Source: Candidatus Binatia bacterium
GTDB taxonomy: Bacteria > Desulfobacterota > Binatia > UBA12015
Length of the DNA stretch: 64,000 nt
Reading direction: 5' to 3'
Assembly (NCBI GenBank): GCA_029243485.1
Contig: JAQWRY010000021.1
Location: 54,531 to 118,530 of the forward strand
The notes beneath the pieces are model-generated. The model was given only the letters and a program-made list of their open reading frames with translations, did not search any database and had not been told where the DNA came from. Of the stretch, positions 24,955-32,370 are shown in pieces (the stretch's first letter is position 1; each line of letters begins with the position of its first letter). Made by a program: the position numbers and the translations under genes.

Positions 24955-26424
24955 TCAATTCAATTCGTAATCTTCGACGCGCGGCGTCGTCATCTCGTCC
25001 CGAAACCGATCGAACGTGAAGGGCCAGGCGGTCGGCAGGCCCTTCGCGTCGAGGTACCAGCTCTTGCAGCCGGTCGCCCAGATCGTAAACTTCGCCGCCT
25101 CCTTACGCTCCGCGTGAAAGCGGTCCATCGCTTCGTGGGAAGGAGCGATCTCACGGCACGCCCCAGAGCGGACCTTCTCGAGCATCCCCAGGATGTAGTC
25201 GACCTGAAGCTCGGCCACCTCGATGAGCGAGAAGTTGCCGACGGGGCCATTCGGGCCCTGCAGCATGAAGAAATTCGGGAAATCCGGGACTGAGATCGCC
25301 ATGTAGGCGAACGGCCCTTCCCGCCAAACGTCGTCGAGCGCGACGCCGCCGCGTCCGGTCACCTTCATCGGTCGCACGAAGTGATCGACGTGAAAGCCGG
25401 TGGCCATGACGATCACGTCGAGCTCGTGCAGCGTGCCGTCCTCGGTCACGAGCCCCGACGGCTCGGCCCGTGCGATCGCCTCCGTGACGACCGCCGCGTT
25501 GGGTCTTTGAATCGCGTCGTAGAAGTCGTTGGACATGATGAGCCGCTTGCAGGCCGCCTGGTAGTCCGGTCGAAGCTTCTCCTTCAAAACGGGGTCCGTC
25601 ACGCTGTTCTCGAGATTCGCCTCGCACGCCGCATGGATTCCCTGGATCACCGGGCTCTGCGCATCGACGAGCACATTCGCGAAGCCGTCTGTGTACGTGC
25701 GCGCGATCTCCGTCCGAACCGCCAGCATGGCATTGGGGTTTCGTCGGAACTCCGCCTTTTCCTCCTCGGTAAAGTCGGTGTTCACGACGGGAATGACCCA
25801 CTGGGCGGTACGCTGAAACAGCTCGAGCTTCTCTACCTCGTCGACGAGGGCGGACACGATCTGGATGGCCGACGAGCCGGTCCCGATCACGGCGACGCGC
25901 TTCCCCTTCGTCTCGACTTCCGGATCCCAACGCGAGCTGTGGAACGCGGTTCCCTCGAAGTTCTCGAGCCCCGGGATGTCCGGGTACTTCGGGTGGTGGA
26001 GAACACCGGTCGCCGCTATGATGAAGTCGCCCGCCTCCGTCGAACCGTCGGACATTTCGAGCTGCCATCGTCCGTCCTCGAAGGCCGCGCGCGAAACCTC
26101 CTTCCCGTACTGAATCTCGCCCGCGACCCCGAACCAGTCGGCGACTCCCTCGAAGTACGCCTGGATCTCGGCCCCCGGAGAGAACTGTTTTGTCCAATCC
26201 GGATTGAGCGCGAACGAGTAGCTGTAGAAGTGCGACGGCACATCGCACGCGATCCCGGCGTAGACGTTCTCGCGCCAGGTTCCGCCGAGCCGATCGGCCT
26301 TCTCGAAGATCACGAAATCGACGCCGGCTTCCGTCAGCTTGATGGCAGCGAGAATGCCGGACATCCCGGCGCCGATGACGACGACACGAAAATCGTCGCG
26401 AGGCGCTGCGGCTTCGGAGGACAT
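24955..26424 (-). CDS. Flavin-containing (Baeyer-Villiger-type) monooxygenase
   Basis: 489 residues with two Rossmann motifs: VVVIGAGMSGILAAIKL (FAD) and VAVIGTGSSAIQIV (NADPH). Between them is FEGTAFHSSRWD, which matches the type I BVMO fingerprint FxGxxxHxxxW(P/D). DRLGGTWRENVYAGIACDVP and VMATGFHVDHF are also typical. It would oxidise a ketone or heteroatom with O2 and NADPH. GGGAG lies six bases before the ATG. It diverges from a TetR gene across 128 bp holding a perfect 11-bp inverted repeat, so it is probably repressed by that TetR. The downstream TonB receptor on the same strand may be in the same transcript. Confidence 0.9.
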   Translation of the reverse strand: MSSEAAAPRDDFRVVVIGAGMSGILAAIKLTEAGVDFVIFEKADRLGGTWRENVYAGIACDVPSHFYSYSFALNPDWTKQFSPGAEIQAYFEGVADWFGVAGEIQYGKEVSRAAFEDGRWQLEMSDGSTEAGDFIIAATGVLHHPKYPDIPGLENFEGTAFHSSRWDPEVETKGKRVAVIGTGSSAIQIVSALVDEVEKLELFQRTAQWVIPVVNTDFTEEEKAEFRRNPNAMLAVRTEIARTYTDGFANVLVDAQSPVIQGIHAACEANLENSVTDPVLKEKLRPDYQAACKRLIMSNDFYDAIQRPNAAVVTEAIARAEPSGLVTEDGTLHELDVIVMATGFHVDHFVRPMKVTGRGGVALDDVWREGPFAYMAISVPDFPNFFMLQGPNGPVGNFSLIEVAELQVDYILGMLEKVRSGACREIAPSHEAMDRFHAERKEAAKFTIWATGCKSWYLDAKGLPTAWPFTFDRFRDEMTTPRVEDYELN

Positions 26425-26470
26425 GCGGGCTCCCTTCGGCAGCCGCCATCGGCCACTTTGGTGGTTGGAT

Positions 26471-26504
26471 CGGACATCTGTCTGATGTATCCCACAGATG
26501 TCCG
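26471..26504. promoter_or_regulatory. Inverted-repeat operator between BVMO and TetR genes
   Basis: CGGACATCTGT at 26471-26481 is repeated as its exact reverse complement ACAGATGTCCG at 26494-26504, with a 12-bp spacer. The site is centred between the two divergent ATGs (46 and 48 bases away), the normal place for a TetR operator controlling both promoters. No experimental support; the symmetry is seen directly. Confidence 0.7.
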
Positions 26505-26552
26505 GTCAGCCCCACAACGGACCGTATTTACCGAGGAAAAGACCTGGAAATC

Positions 26553-27176
26553 ATGCCGAAAGCGCCCGCAGAGCTGCTCCAGACCTACCGCCGCGACCAG
26601 ATCGTCAACGCCGCCCGCGAGGCGATCGGCGAGCACGGCTACGAGCATACCTCGATGGACCAGATCGCAAAGCACGCCGGTCTGAGCCGCAGCACGGTCT
26701 ACGAGTACTTCTCTTCCAAAGAGGAGATCCTGCGCGGCAGCTTCGCCGCGCACCGCGAGCAGCTCGGCCACGAACTCGAACGCTGCCTGGGCGAGGCATC
26801 GACCACCCTCGAGCGGCTCACCGCATTCTTCGAGGTCTGCCTCGCCAGCGTCGACGAGCATCGCGAGTACTTCGTGGCGGTGGTGTTCCCCCTCTCGCTC
26901 GACGAACCGACGCGCGCGGACGGACCGGGCGGCGCGGACTTCGCAGGCGTCGTGCAGCACTTCTACGAGACCGTCGATCGGATCCTCGATGAGGGCGTAG
27001 CACGCGGCGAATTCCCAGGCCCCGTTCAGCCGACCGACCGCGCCTGCCTCGGCACACTGATCGTCGGCGCGATGGGTACGCGAGGTCGGCTCGCGGCGGC
27101 ACCGCCGGCCCACGAAGCGGCGGCGCAGTTCGCCCACTTCGCACTCAACGGACTCGGGCTGTCGCCCATCGGATGA
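26553..27176 (+). CDS. TetR/AcrR-family transcriptional regulator
   Basis: 207 residues. The N-terminal HTH reads IVNAAREAIGEHGYEHTSMD, then QIAKHAGLSRSTVYEYFSSK, the canonical TetR DNA-binding unit (about 17-60). The C-terminal ligand domain is of ordinary length, with LTAFFEVCLASVDEHREYF. It is divergent from the BVMO gene with a palindromic site between. Its TGA overlaps the ATG of the following phytanoyl-CoA dioxygenase (ATGA), so regulator and dioxygenase are cotranscribed. Likely a repressor released by the substrate of this cluster. Confidence 0.9.
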   Translation: MPKAPAELLQTYRRDQIVNAAREAIGEHGYEHTSMDQIAKHAGLSRSTVYEYFSSKEEILRGSFAAHREQLGHELERCLGEASTTLERLTAFFEVCLASVDEHREYFVAVVFPLSLDEPTRADGPGGADFAGVVQHFYETVDRILDEGVARGEFPGPVQPTDRACLGTLIVGAMGTRGRLAAAPPAHEAAAQFAHFALNGLGLSPIG

Positions 27177-28045
27177 ATATCATGTCGAAACGCGCGTACA
27201 CGAATGAGGACGGTACCGTACTCCCCGAGGTCGTCGCCGAACGAGAAGCGGCGCTCGCGGCGGCGAACCTCACACACGGCCTCGACGAGTCGTACCTCGA
27301 GACGCTTCTCTCCTCCGTTCGAGAAGACGGCTACGTGATCCTCCCGCGCCTCCTATCCGAGGAACAGATCGAGGCCATCCGGACCGAGTCCGAACCCTAC
27401 CTGCAGTACGACGGGCGAACCGAGTTCGAAGGCTACAAGACGCGGCGCATCTACTCCGTGATCGAGAAGACTCTCTCCTGCAATCCCATCATCGATCACC
27501 CCGTGGTGATGGCACTGCTCGACCGGCTCTTCCTGCCGAACTACCTTCTCTCGCAACTCCAGGTGATCAAGGTGATGCCCGGCGAGATCCAGCAACCGCT
27601 GCATCACGACGACGGCTTCTACCCGATCCCCCGACCACGGAAGCCGATCGGAGCGGCTCTGATCTGGGCGCTCGACGACTTCACCGAGAACAACGGCGCG
27701 ACCCTCGTCTACCCCAAGAGCCACTTGTGGGGAGACGTCCCCTCGGCCGACATCGACCTCGAACAGATGGTCCCCGCGGTCATGCCCGCCGGGTCGGCCG
27801 TGTTTTTCGTCGGCACACTCTGGCACGGCGCGGGCCCGAACCGCACCGACAAACCCCGCCTCGCCGCGACCACGCAGTACTGTGAGCCCTGGGCTCGCCA
27901 GCAGGAGAACTACTGCCTTGCGATCTCGCGAGAGCGGGCCAAGCAGTGCAGCGAGAAGATCCAAGCGCTGCTCGGCTACAGCATGCTGTTCCCGTTCATC
28001 GGCTTTGTCGACGGACGCGACCCGGCAAGATTGCTCCGAGACTAG
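27173..28045 (+). CDS. Phytanoyl-CoA dioxygenase (PhyH) family protein
   Basis: A 290-residue Fe(II)/2OG oxygenase: HxD in QQPLHHDDGFYP (about 140-151), the EN-GAT-x-x-x-PKSH block, distal His in TLWHGAGPNRTDKPR (about 219-233) with the 2OG-binding Arg after it. The first ATG overlaps the TetR stop; an alternative ATG lies three codons later. The N-terminal ~35 residues are an extension before DGYVILPRLLSEEQI. It is coupled to the TetR regulator and opposite the BVMO, so it probably hydroxylates the same compound or an intermediate. It is only distantly similar to the PhyH protein at 17.6 kb. Confidence 0.9.
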   Translation: MNIMSKRAYTNEDGTVLPEVVAEREAALAAANLTHGLDESYLETLLSSVREDGYVILPRLLSEEQIEAIRTESEPYLQYDGRTEFEGYKTRRIYSVIEKTLSCNPIIDHPVVMALLDRLFLPNYLLSQLQVIKVMPGEIQQPLHHDDGFYPIPRPRKPIGAALIWALDDFTENNGATLVYPKSHLWGDVPSADIDLEQMVPAVMPAGSAVFFVGTLWHGAGPNRTDKPRLAATTQYCEPWARQQENYCLAISRERAKQCSEKIQALLGYSMLFPFIGFVDGRDPARLLRD

Positions 28046-28191
28046 ACCGGGCGATGCCATGGGCTGCTTCTCCTTGCGTCGAGACGCCGCGCTTCCGGCA
28101 CCCGTGAGGAAGATAGATCTCCGCAATTGCTCTAGCGAGCATTGAATACCGACATGAATACTGCCAAAAGATCTCGCGAGGATAACCGCAG

Positions 28192-28593
28192 ATGAAGATC
28201 GCCCAACTTCCCGAGCCCGAGCAGTTCAAGAAACTGATGGAAGGCCCCACCGACACCCCGGTCGTGATGCTCAACTTGCTCTCGTTCAAAGAGAACGCCG
28301 ACGAAGGCAACGAGGGAATGAGCGGTCGCGAGTCCTACATGCTGTACGGCGGCAAGATGCGCGAGTACGTCGAGTCGAAGGGCGGCCGCTTCTTGTGGAT
28401 CGGCACCGTCGACTCGATGGTCATCGGCGAGAGCGACGCCGACTTTCAAGTCGCCGCGCTCGTCGAGTACCCGAGCCGCAAGGCGTTCGTCGAGATCGCG
28501 TCGAGCCCGCACGTCGCGGAGATCGGTCAGGACCGCAAGAAGGGCCTGCTCGGCCAGTGGCTCATCGCCACCACCACGACCGACGCGCCGTAG
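28192..28593 (+). CDS. DUF1330-type small protein (ferredoxin-like fold)
   Basis: 133 residues. PVVMLNLLSFKENAD, YGGKMREYVESKGGRFLWIG and DFQVAALVEYPSRKAFVEIA are the signature strands and helices of the DUF1330/dimeric alpha-beta barrel group. The function is unknown; relatives often accompany degradation enzymes. It follows the PhyH gene by 146 bp on the same strand and faces the second TonB receptor, with only nine bases between the two stops. Confidence 0.8.
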   Translation: MKIAQLPEPEQFKKLMEGPTDTPVVMLNLLSFKENADEGNEGMSGRESYMLYGGKMREYVESKGGRFLWIGTVDSMVIGESDADFQVAALVEYPSRKAFVEIASSPHVAEIGQDRKKGLLGQWLIATTTTDAP

Positions 28594-28602
28594 TCCGACG
28601 AC

Positions 28603-31140
28603 TCAGAAGTTGTGGCTGAGCTCCGCGCCGTAGCTCCGGGGTACGCCGAAGAGCTGCTGGGCGATGCCGAAGCTCGTCACGAGCGGAATCGTGTTCGTCT
28701 TGTAGCGCTCGTTGGCGAGATTCTGTCCCCACAGTGCGAACTGAGTGCGACCGTCGTTGAAGGCATAGCTCAGACGCGCCTGAAGGAGATTGTAGCCCGA
28801 CTGTAGACCCGGAGTGAGTTCCGGTCCGAAGAAGTGGACCTTCGACTGATAGTACCAGTCGACCCGCGGCGTCAGGTAGCCGTCCATGAAATCCGTGTCG
28901 AGATCGATTGGGAACGAGTACTGCAGGGCGATGTGCGCCTGCATCTCCGGGACCCGGTTGAAGGTCTCGCCCGAGCGGTCGATCGGCTCGCCGTCGACGT
29001 CGCTGATGCCCTGGAACTCCTTGTACTCGCCCTCGAACAGACCGAGTGAGCCCTCGATGTTCATGCCTTCGATCGCATTGAGCAGGGCTTCGAACTCGAG
29101 ACCCTTGGTCGTCGCCGACGCCGCGTTCAACGTCTCCTGAGCGATGTTCGGAACACCGTCGCCATCGGGGTCGCCCAGATCGCGAATGCTCACGACCTGA
29201 ATGTCGTCGTAGTCGGCATAGAAGATCGACAGATTCGTCGAGAGGCGACGGTCGAAGCTCAGAGCCTTGAGACCCACCTCGTAGGAATTGAGCGTCTCGG
29301 GGTCGAACGGCTGAAGGCTCAGTTGGCCGGTAACCGGGTCCGGCAGGGGGGTCACGTTGAACCCGCCGCCGCGGAAACCTTTGGAGTAGGTGAAGTACCC
29401 CATCAGGTGATCCAAGGGGGCATCGCCCATCAGGTCTTCCGGGAGCGTCAACGAGAGCGTTCCCGTGGGCGACCAGGCGCTGAAGATGGCCGAGTCGGAC
29501 TCGTTGAACGCCTCGGTGTAGCCCGCACACGTCCCGTTCGGGCCTGGCGTGCAGGCAAACCGCTCCGAGGTGACGCCCTTCTTGTCCTCGGTGTACCGGA
29601 TGCCGCCGGTGATCTGCATCCAATCCAGGACGTCGTAGGAGCCCTGGGTGTAGATCGCCCACGTCCAGTTGTCGGTGAACTGCGGTGACACCTGGCGCGT
29701 GTTCAGCACATCGACGATCGCGCGGATCCCCTGCTGCGTGTGCGAGGTTTCCCAGAAGGTGAAGTAGCCGGCGACGAAGTTGAGTCGGCCATCCAATGCG
29801 GATCCGTTCACCTGCAACTCGCCCTGGAGCTGCTGTGCCTTCGTCGGACGCCCCTCGAGCGGCGCCTCGAGATCTCCGCCAGGCGGAACCGGAACCGTCG
29901 CGTTGCCGGCGGCCGACGCGTTGACCGCAGGCGACGGGGTCAGGTCGGTGTCTTGACGGCCTCCGATGGTCTGTTCGCGCCAGGAACCAATCGCCTTCAC
30001 GCTGAACTCGTCGAGCCCCGGAACCGGGCCAACGTCCCAGTTCATGATACCCCAACTGCCGACGCTGAGGACGTCGTACAACTGAGGCCAGTTCGCGGAG
30101 AAGTGATACGGATCCGTTTTCTCTTTGCAGTAGTCGGCGAGCCCCGGCGTAAGGTCCTGCAGACCGGTCTCGGTCACGAAGACACACTCCCCGGCTTCTC
30201 CGTAGTTCCGCGAACGGTCCCAGTTGCCCGAGATGTCGATCGTCACGTCTTCGTGCGGGATGATGCGGAGGGACCCGAGGAACGCCATCGAGCTGCGATC
30301 GTTCCAGCCCTCATCGCGGAGCTCGTTGTACATATAGCCGGCACGGTTCTGGGATCCGAACGCGAGCCGCATGAAGACATGGTCTTCCAGAGGGCCGATG
30401 TTGATCGGAAGATTCAGCATCGCCCTCGTGTCGACGAGGTTCAGCCCATGACTGTTCGGTGCATCGATGTTGCCGGTGCGCATGAACGCATACGCCTCCA
30501 ACTCCTCGCTCGGCTTCTGGGTCGTGAAGTTGACCGCACCGCCGACCGTGTTCTTTCCGAAGAGCGTCCCCTGCGGTCCGCGCAAAACTTCGATCTGGGC
30601 GACGTCGACGACGTCGAGCAGTGAGCCCTGCGCACGCGGAAGAAACACGCCGTCGACGTAAATTCCGACACCCGGGTCGAACGACGTAAGCGCACGCGGC
30701 GTGCCGACGCCGCGGATGTACACAAGAGCCTCGGTGCCCGTGGAGGAGGTCTGAAAGCTCAGGTTCGGGACTAGCTGCTGAATGTCGTCGATCCGGTTCA
30801 CACCCGCTTCGCGCAGAGTCGTCTCCGACAGCGCCGTCACGGAAACCGGTGTGTCTTCGAGCAGCTCGTCGCGTTTACGGGCGGAAACCACGATCTCTTC
30901 GACCCGGGCCTGACGACGCGGGGTCTCGAAGCCCGGCGTGTTCCCGTCCGCGATCTCGTCCGCTTCCGCCTGGATGCCATCCGACTCGTTCATGGCGTCG
31001 GCACTCACGTCCGTCGGGGTCTCGATGCTCTCGAGATAATCGGACGGCGCAACGTTCTCGTCCTGCGCCAAGGCCGGACTGGCTATCAGCCAGAGCAGGG
31101 TCCCAAGAACGACGGTCAAACGATACCGGGCTTCAATCAC
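28603..31140 (-). CDS. TonB-dependent outer-membrane receptor (second of two)
   Basis: 845 residues from the GTG at 31140, chosen because GGAGGAG stands eight bases upstream and the signal peptide (VVLGTLLWLIASPALAQ) follows directly. An in-frame ATG at 31287 would add 49 non-signal residues. A TonB-box-like VEEIVVSARKR precedes a plug with PNLSFQTSS, VYIRGVGTP, VYVDGVFLPRAQGS and VEVLRGPQGTLFGKN. The barrel ends in ELSHNF. It is a clear paralogue of the receptor at 22.2-24.8 kb, sharing the SYL/DYLES-E linker and long identical plug motifs. The two flank the BVMO-TetR-PhyH-DUF1330 genes. Confidence 0.92.
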   Translation of the reverse strand: MIEARYRLTVVLGTLLWLIASPALAQDENVAPSDYLESIETPTDVSADAMNESDGIQAEADEIADGNTPGFETPRRQARVEEIVVSARKRDELLEDTPVSVTALSETTLREAGVNRIDDIQQLVPNLSFQTSSTGTEALVYIRGVGTPRALTSFDPGVGIYVDGVFLPRAQGSLLDVVDVAQIEVLRGPQGTLFGKNTVGGAVNFTTQKPSEELEAYAFMRTGNIDAPNSHGLNLVDTRAMLNLPINIGPLEDHVFMRLAFGSQNRAGYMYNELRDEGWNDRSSMAFLGSLRIIPHEDVTIDISGNWDRSRNYGEAGECVFVTETGLQDLTPGLADYCKEKTDPYHFSANWPQLYDVLSVGSWGIMNWDVGPVPGLDEFSVKAIGSWREQTIGGRQDTDLTPSPAVNASAAGNATVPVPPGGDLEAPLEGRPTKAQQLQGELQVNGSALDGRLNFVAGYFTFWETSHTQQGIRAIVDVLNTRQVSPQFTDNWTWAIYTQGSYDVLDWMQITGGIRYTEDKKGVTSERFACTPGPNGTCAGYTEAFNESDSAIFSAWSPTGTLSLTLPEDLMGDAPLDHLMGYFTYSKGFRGGGFNVTPLPDPVTGQLSLQPFDPETLNSYEVGLKALSFDRRLSTNLSIFYADYDDIQVVSIRDLGDPDGDGVPNIAQETLNAASATTKGLEFEALLNAIEGMNIEGSLGLFEGEYKEFQGISDVDGEPIDRSGETFNRVPEMQAHIALQYSFPIDLDTDFMDGYLTPRVDWYYQSKVHFFGPELTPGLQSGYNLLQARLSYAFNDGRTQFALWGQNLANERYKTNTIPLVTSFGIAQQLFGVPRSYGAELSHNF

Positions 31141-31465
31141 GTTTCTCTCCTCCACGCTGGACCCGACCGAGCGCGCCCAGCCACCGCTTGCAATCACCCG
31201 GCGGCTACGATGCAGGCCGCCGGCGACACGAACCGGCCCTATTGGCACGCCGTCCAAATATGCGAAAAGCAACCGAAATTGAAGCAACGTAAGGTATTTT
31301 AACGAAAATCCGACGATGCGCCGGAATCAGCGAGGATGTCGCCTGCGCGGATGGACCGCGTGACGCTCGGCGCGCAGGTACGGGGTCCCAGGAGGCCGAG
31401 GTCCGGCTGATCACCCAGAGCGAAAGGTCAGCAGAAATCGTGCTTGGATTTTAATTAATAATCTC
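31141..31465. promoter_or_regulatory. Intergenic region with AT-rich promoter-like segments
   Basis: 325 bases between the divergent TonB receptor and the VOC remnant. AT-rich segments lie at about 31282-31310 (toward the receptor) and 31442-31480 (toward the VOC frame), the likely promoters. No operator palindrome or gene was recognised in between. Confidence 0.4.
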
Positions 31466-31804
31466 GTGAACTATTCACCAATGGGTTCACCAAATGATCC
31501 AAGACCGGATCCCGCGCAGCGGATCGTCCCGGCCCTGAACTGCGGCGACGCTACCGCGGCCATCGAGTTCCTCTGTCCCCCCTTCGCGTTCGAGGAGCGT
31601 TATCGACACACGGACGGCGACCGCGTCGGCGTTGCCTCTCAACTCTGCGTGTTCGCCGCCGATCTCGACGCGCACTTCGCTGAGGCGCGCGACGCCGGTG
31701 CGGCCGTGCTCGAGCCGGGCGAGAACCACGGCAGCCGCCAATACCGTGCGGTCGACCCCGAGAGCCATCGCTGGATTTTCACGCAAGCAGAGGTCGAGCC
31801 GTGA
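31466..31804 (+). pseudogene. VOC/glyoxalase-like protein with the middle deleted
   Basis: The frame begins like a VOC protein (RIVPALNCGDATAAIEFL, PFAFEERYRHTDGDRVG) and ends like one (SQLCVFAADLDAHFAEARDA, YRAVDPESHRWIFTQ). The roughly 40 residues that normally join them (the strand with the LxLG...VMLA... motif) are missing, and VA is fused directly to SQLCVF. The deletion is in frame, so a 112-residue product could still be made but would lack half of the cupped sheet. The stop overlaps the next gene as GTGA. Confidence 0.65.
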
Positions 31805-32033
31805 ACGGAACCGCGCTCGACCAGACGCGGTCCGCCCACGCCGACCCCACGCGCCGCGGCGTCATCGACCTCTTGAGCCGTGGCCCCAAGCCCGCGTGCG
31901 CATCTACCGTCTGCGTCGAAACCCCTTCGAGAGTCTCGACTCGTGGCTCCGTCAAGTCGAGTCGTTCTGGACCAACTAACAGGACGCGTTCAAGCACCAC
32001 GCCGAACGCAAGCCCCAGAGAGAGAAGCGATGA
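31801..32033 (+). pseudogene. ArsR-family regulator, internally deleted and frameshifted
   Basis: A GTG at 31801 overlaps the VOC stop. It opens as ArsR (LDQTRSAHADPTRRGVIDLL, SRGPK). A deletion removes the recognition helix and shifts frame. The other frame resumes with the ArsR C-terminus (ARVRIYRLRRNPFESLDSWL, RQVESFWTN), then an in-frame TAA and QDAFKHHAERK. The last codons overlap the next ATG as ATGA. The regulator is dead, although the gene-to-gene overlaps of the ancestral operon are intact. Confidence 0.7.
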
Positions 32034-32190
32034 GCGCAAATTAGGTAACCGTCTGGACGATCGTCCACGTCGATCCGGGCACGGCGTTCGAAATCTTCAC
32101 TGAGAACGTCGACTCCTGGTCTGGGATGACCTCGCGGACCCAAAGAAACCTGGAACTCGATCGGCGCCGAAGCCGACCGAGTCCTGCGGC
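32030..32190 (+). pseudogene. AHSA1/SRPBCC-domain protein remnant
   Basis: The ATG at 32030 is followed by a TAG four codons later (32042-32044). The frame continues as VTVWTIVHVDPGTAFEIFTE, NVDSW, the first strand and helix of an AHSA1-type SRPBCC domain. A further piece (VWDDLADPKK) appears in another frame. VOC-ArsR-AHSA1 is a frequent operon, which supports this reading of short fragments. Little more than the N-terminus survives. Confidence 0.5.
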
Positions 32191-32198
32191 CAAACTCC

Positions 32199-32360
32199 AT
32201 GCGAAAACCGACCCCTGTCCTCGTCATGCTCATGTCCGGATCTGCGTTGTCGCTGGGCATCGCGGTTGCAGCCGGCGCATCGGACGAAACCACACGGCAC
32301 CAGGGAGTCGCAGAGGAGAAGAACTGGACGGCGCTTTCTCGAGAGTCGCCGGAAGCGTAG
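32199..32360 (+). CDS. Possible small secreted peptide (53 codons)
   Basis: A short frame MRKPTPVLVMLMSGSALSLG, then VAAGASDETT, ending SRESPEA. Basic residues followed by a hydrophobic run and a small-residue site look like a signal peptide, leaving about 25 mature residues. It lies 10 bp before the PD40-TPR gene on the same strand. There is no clear ribosome binding site, and it is unlike any family I know. It may equally be a chance frame in the tail of the AHSA1 remnant. Confidence 0.25.
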   Translation: MRKPTPVLVMLMSGSALSLGIAVAAGASDETTRHQGVAEEKNWTALSRESPEA

Positions 32361-32370
32361 AAGTAAGGCT

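Noticed and set aside
28562..30187. Long open frame in another frame of the second TonB receptor
   Set aside because: Its composition is Arg/Gly/Pro-rich shadow sequence, and the TonB receptor frame explains the region fully.
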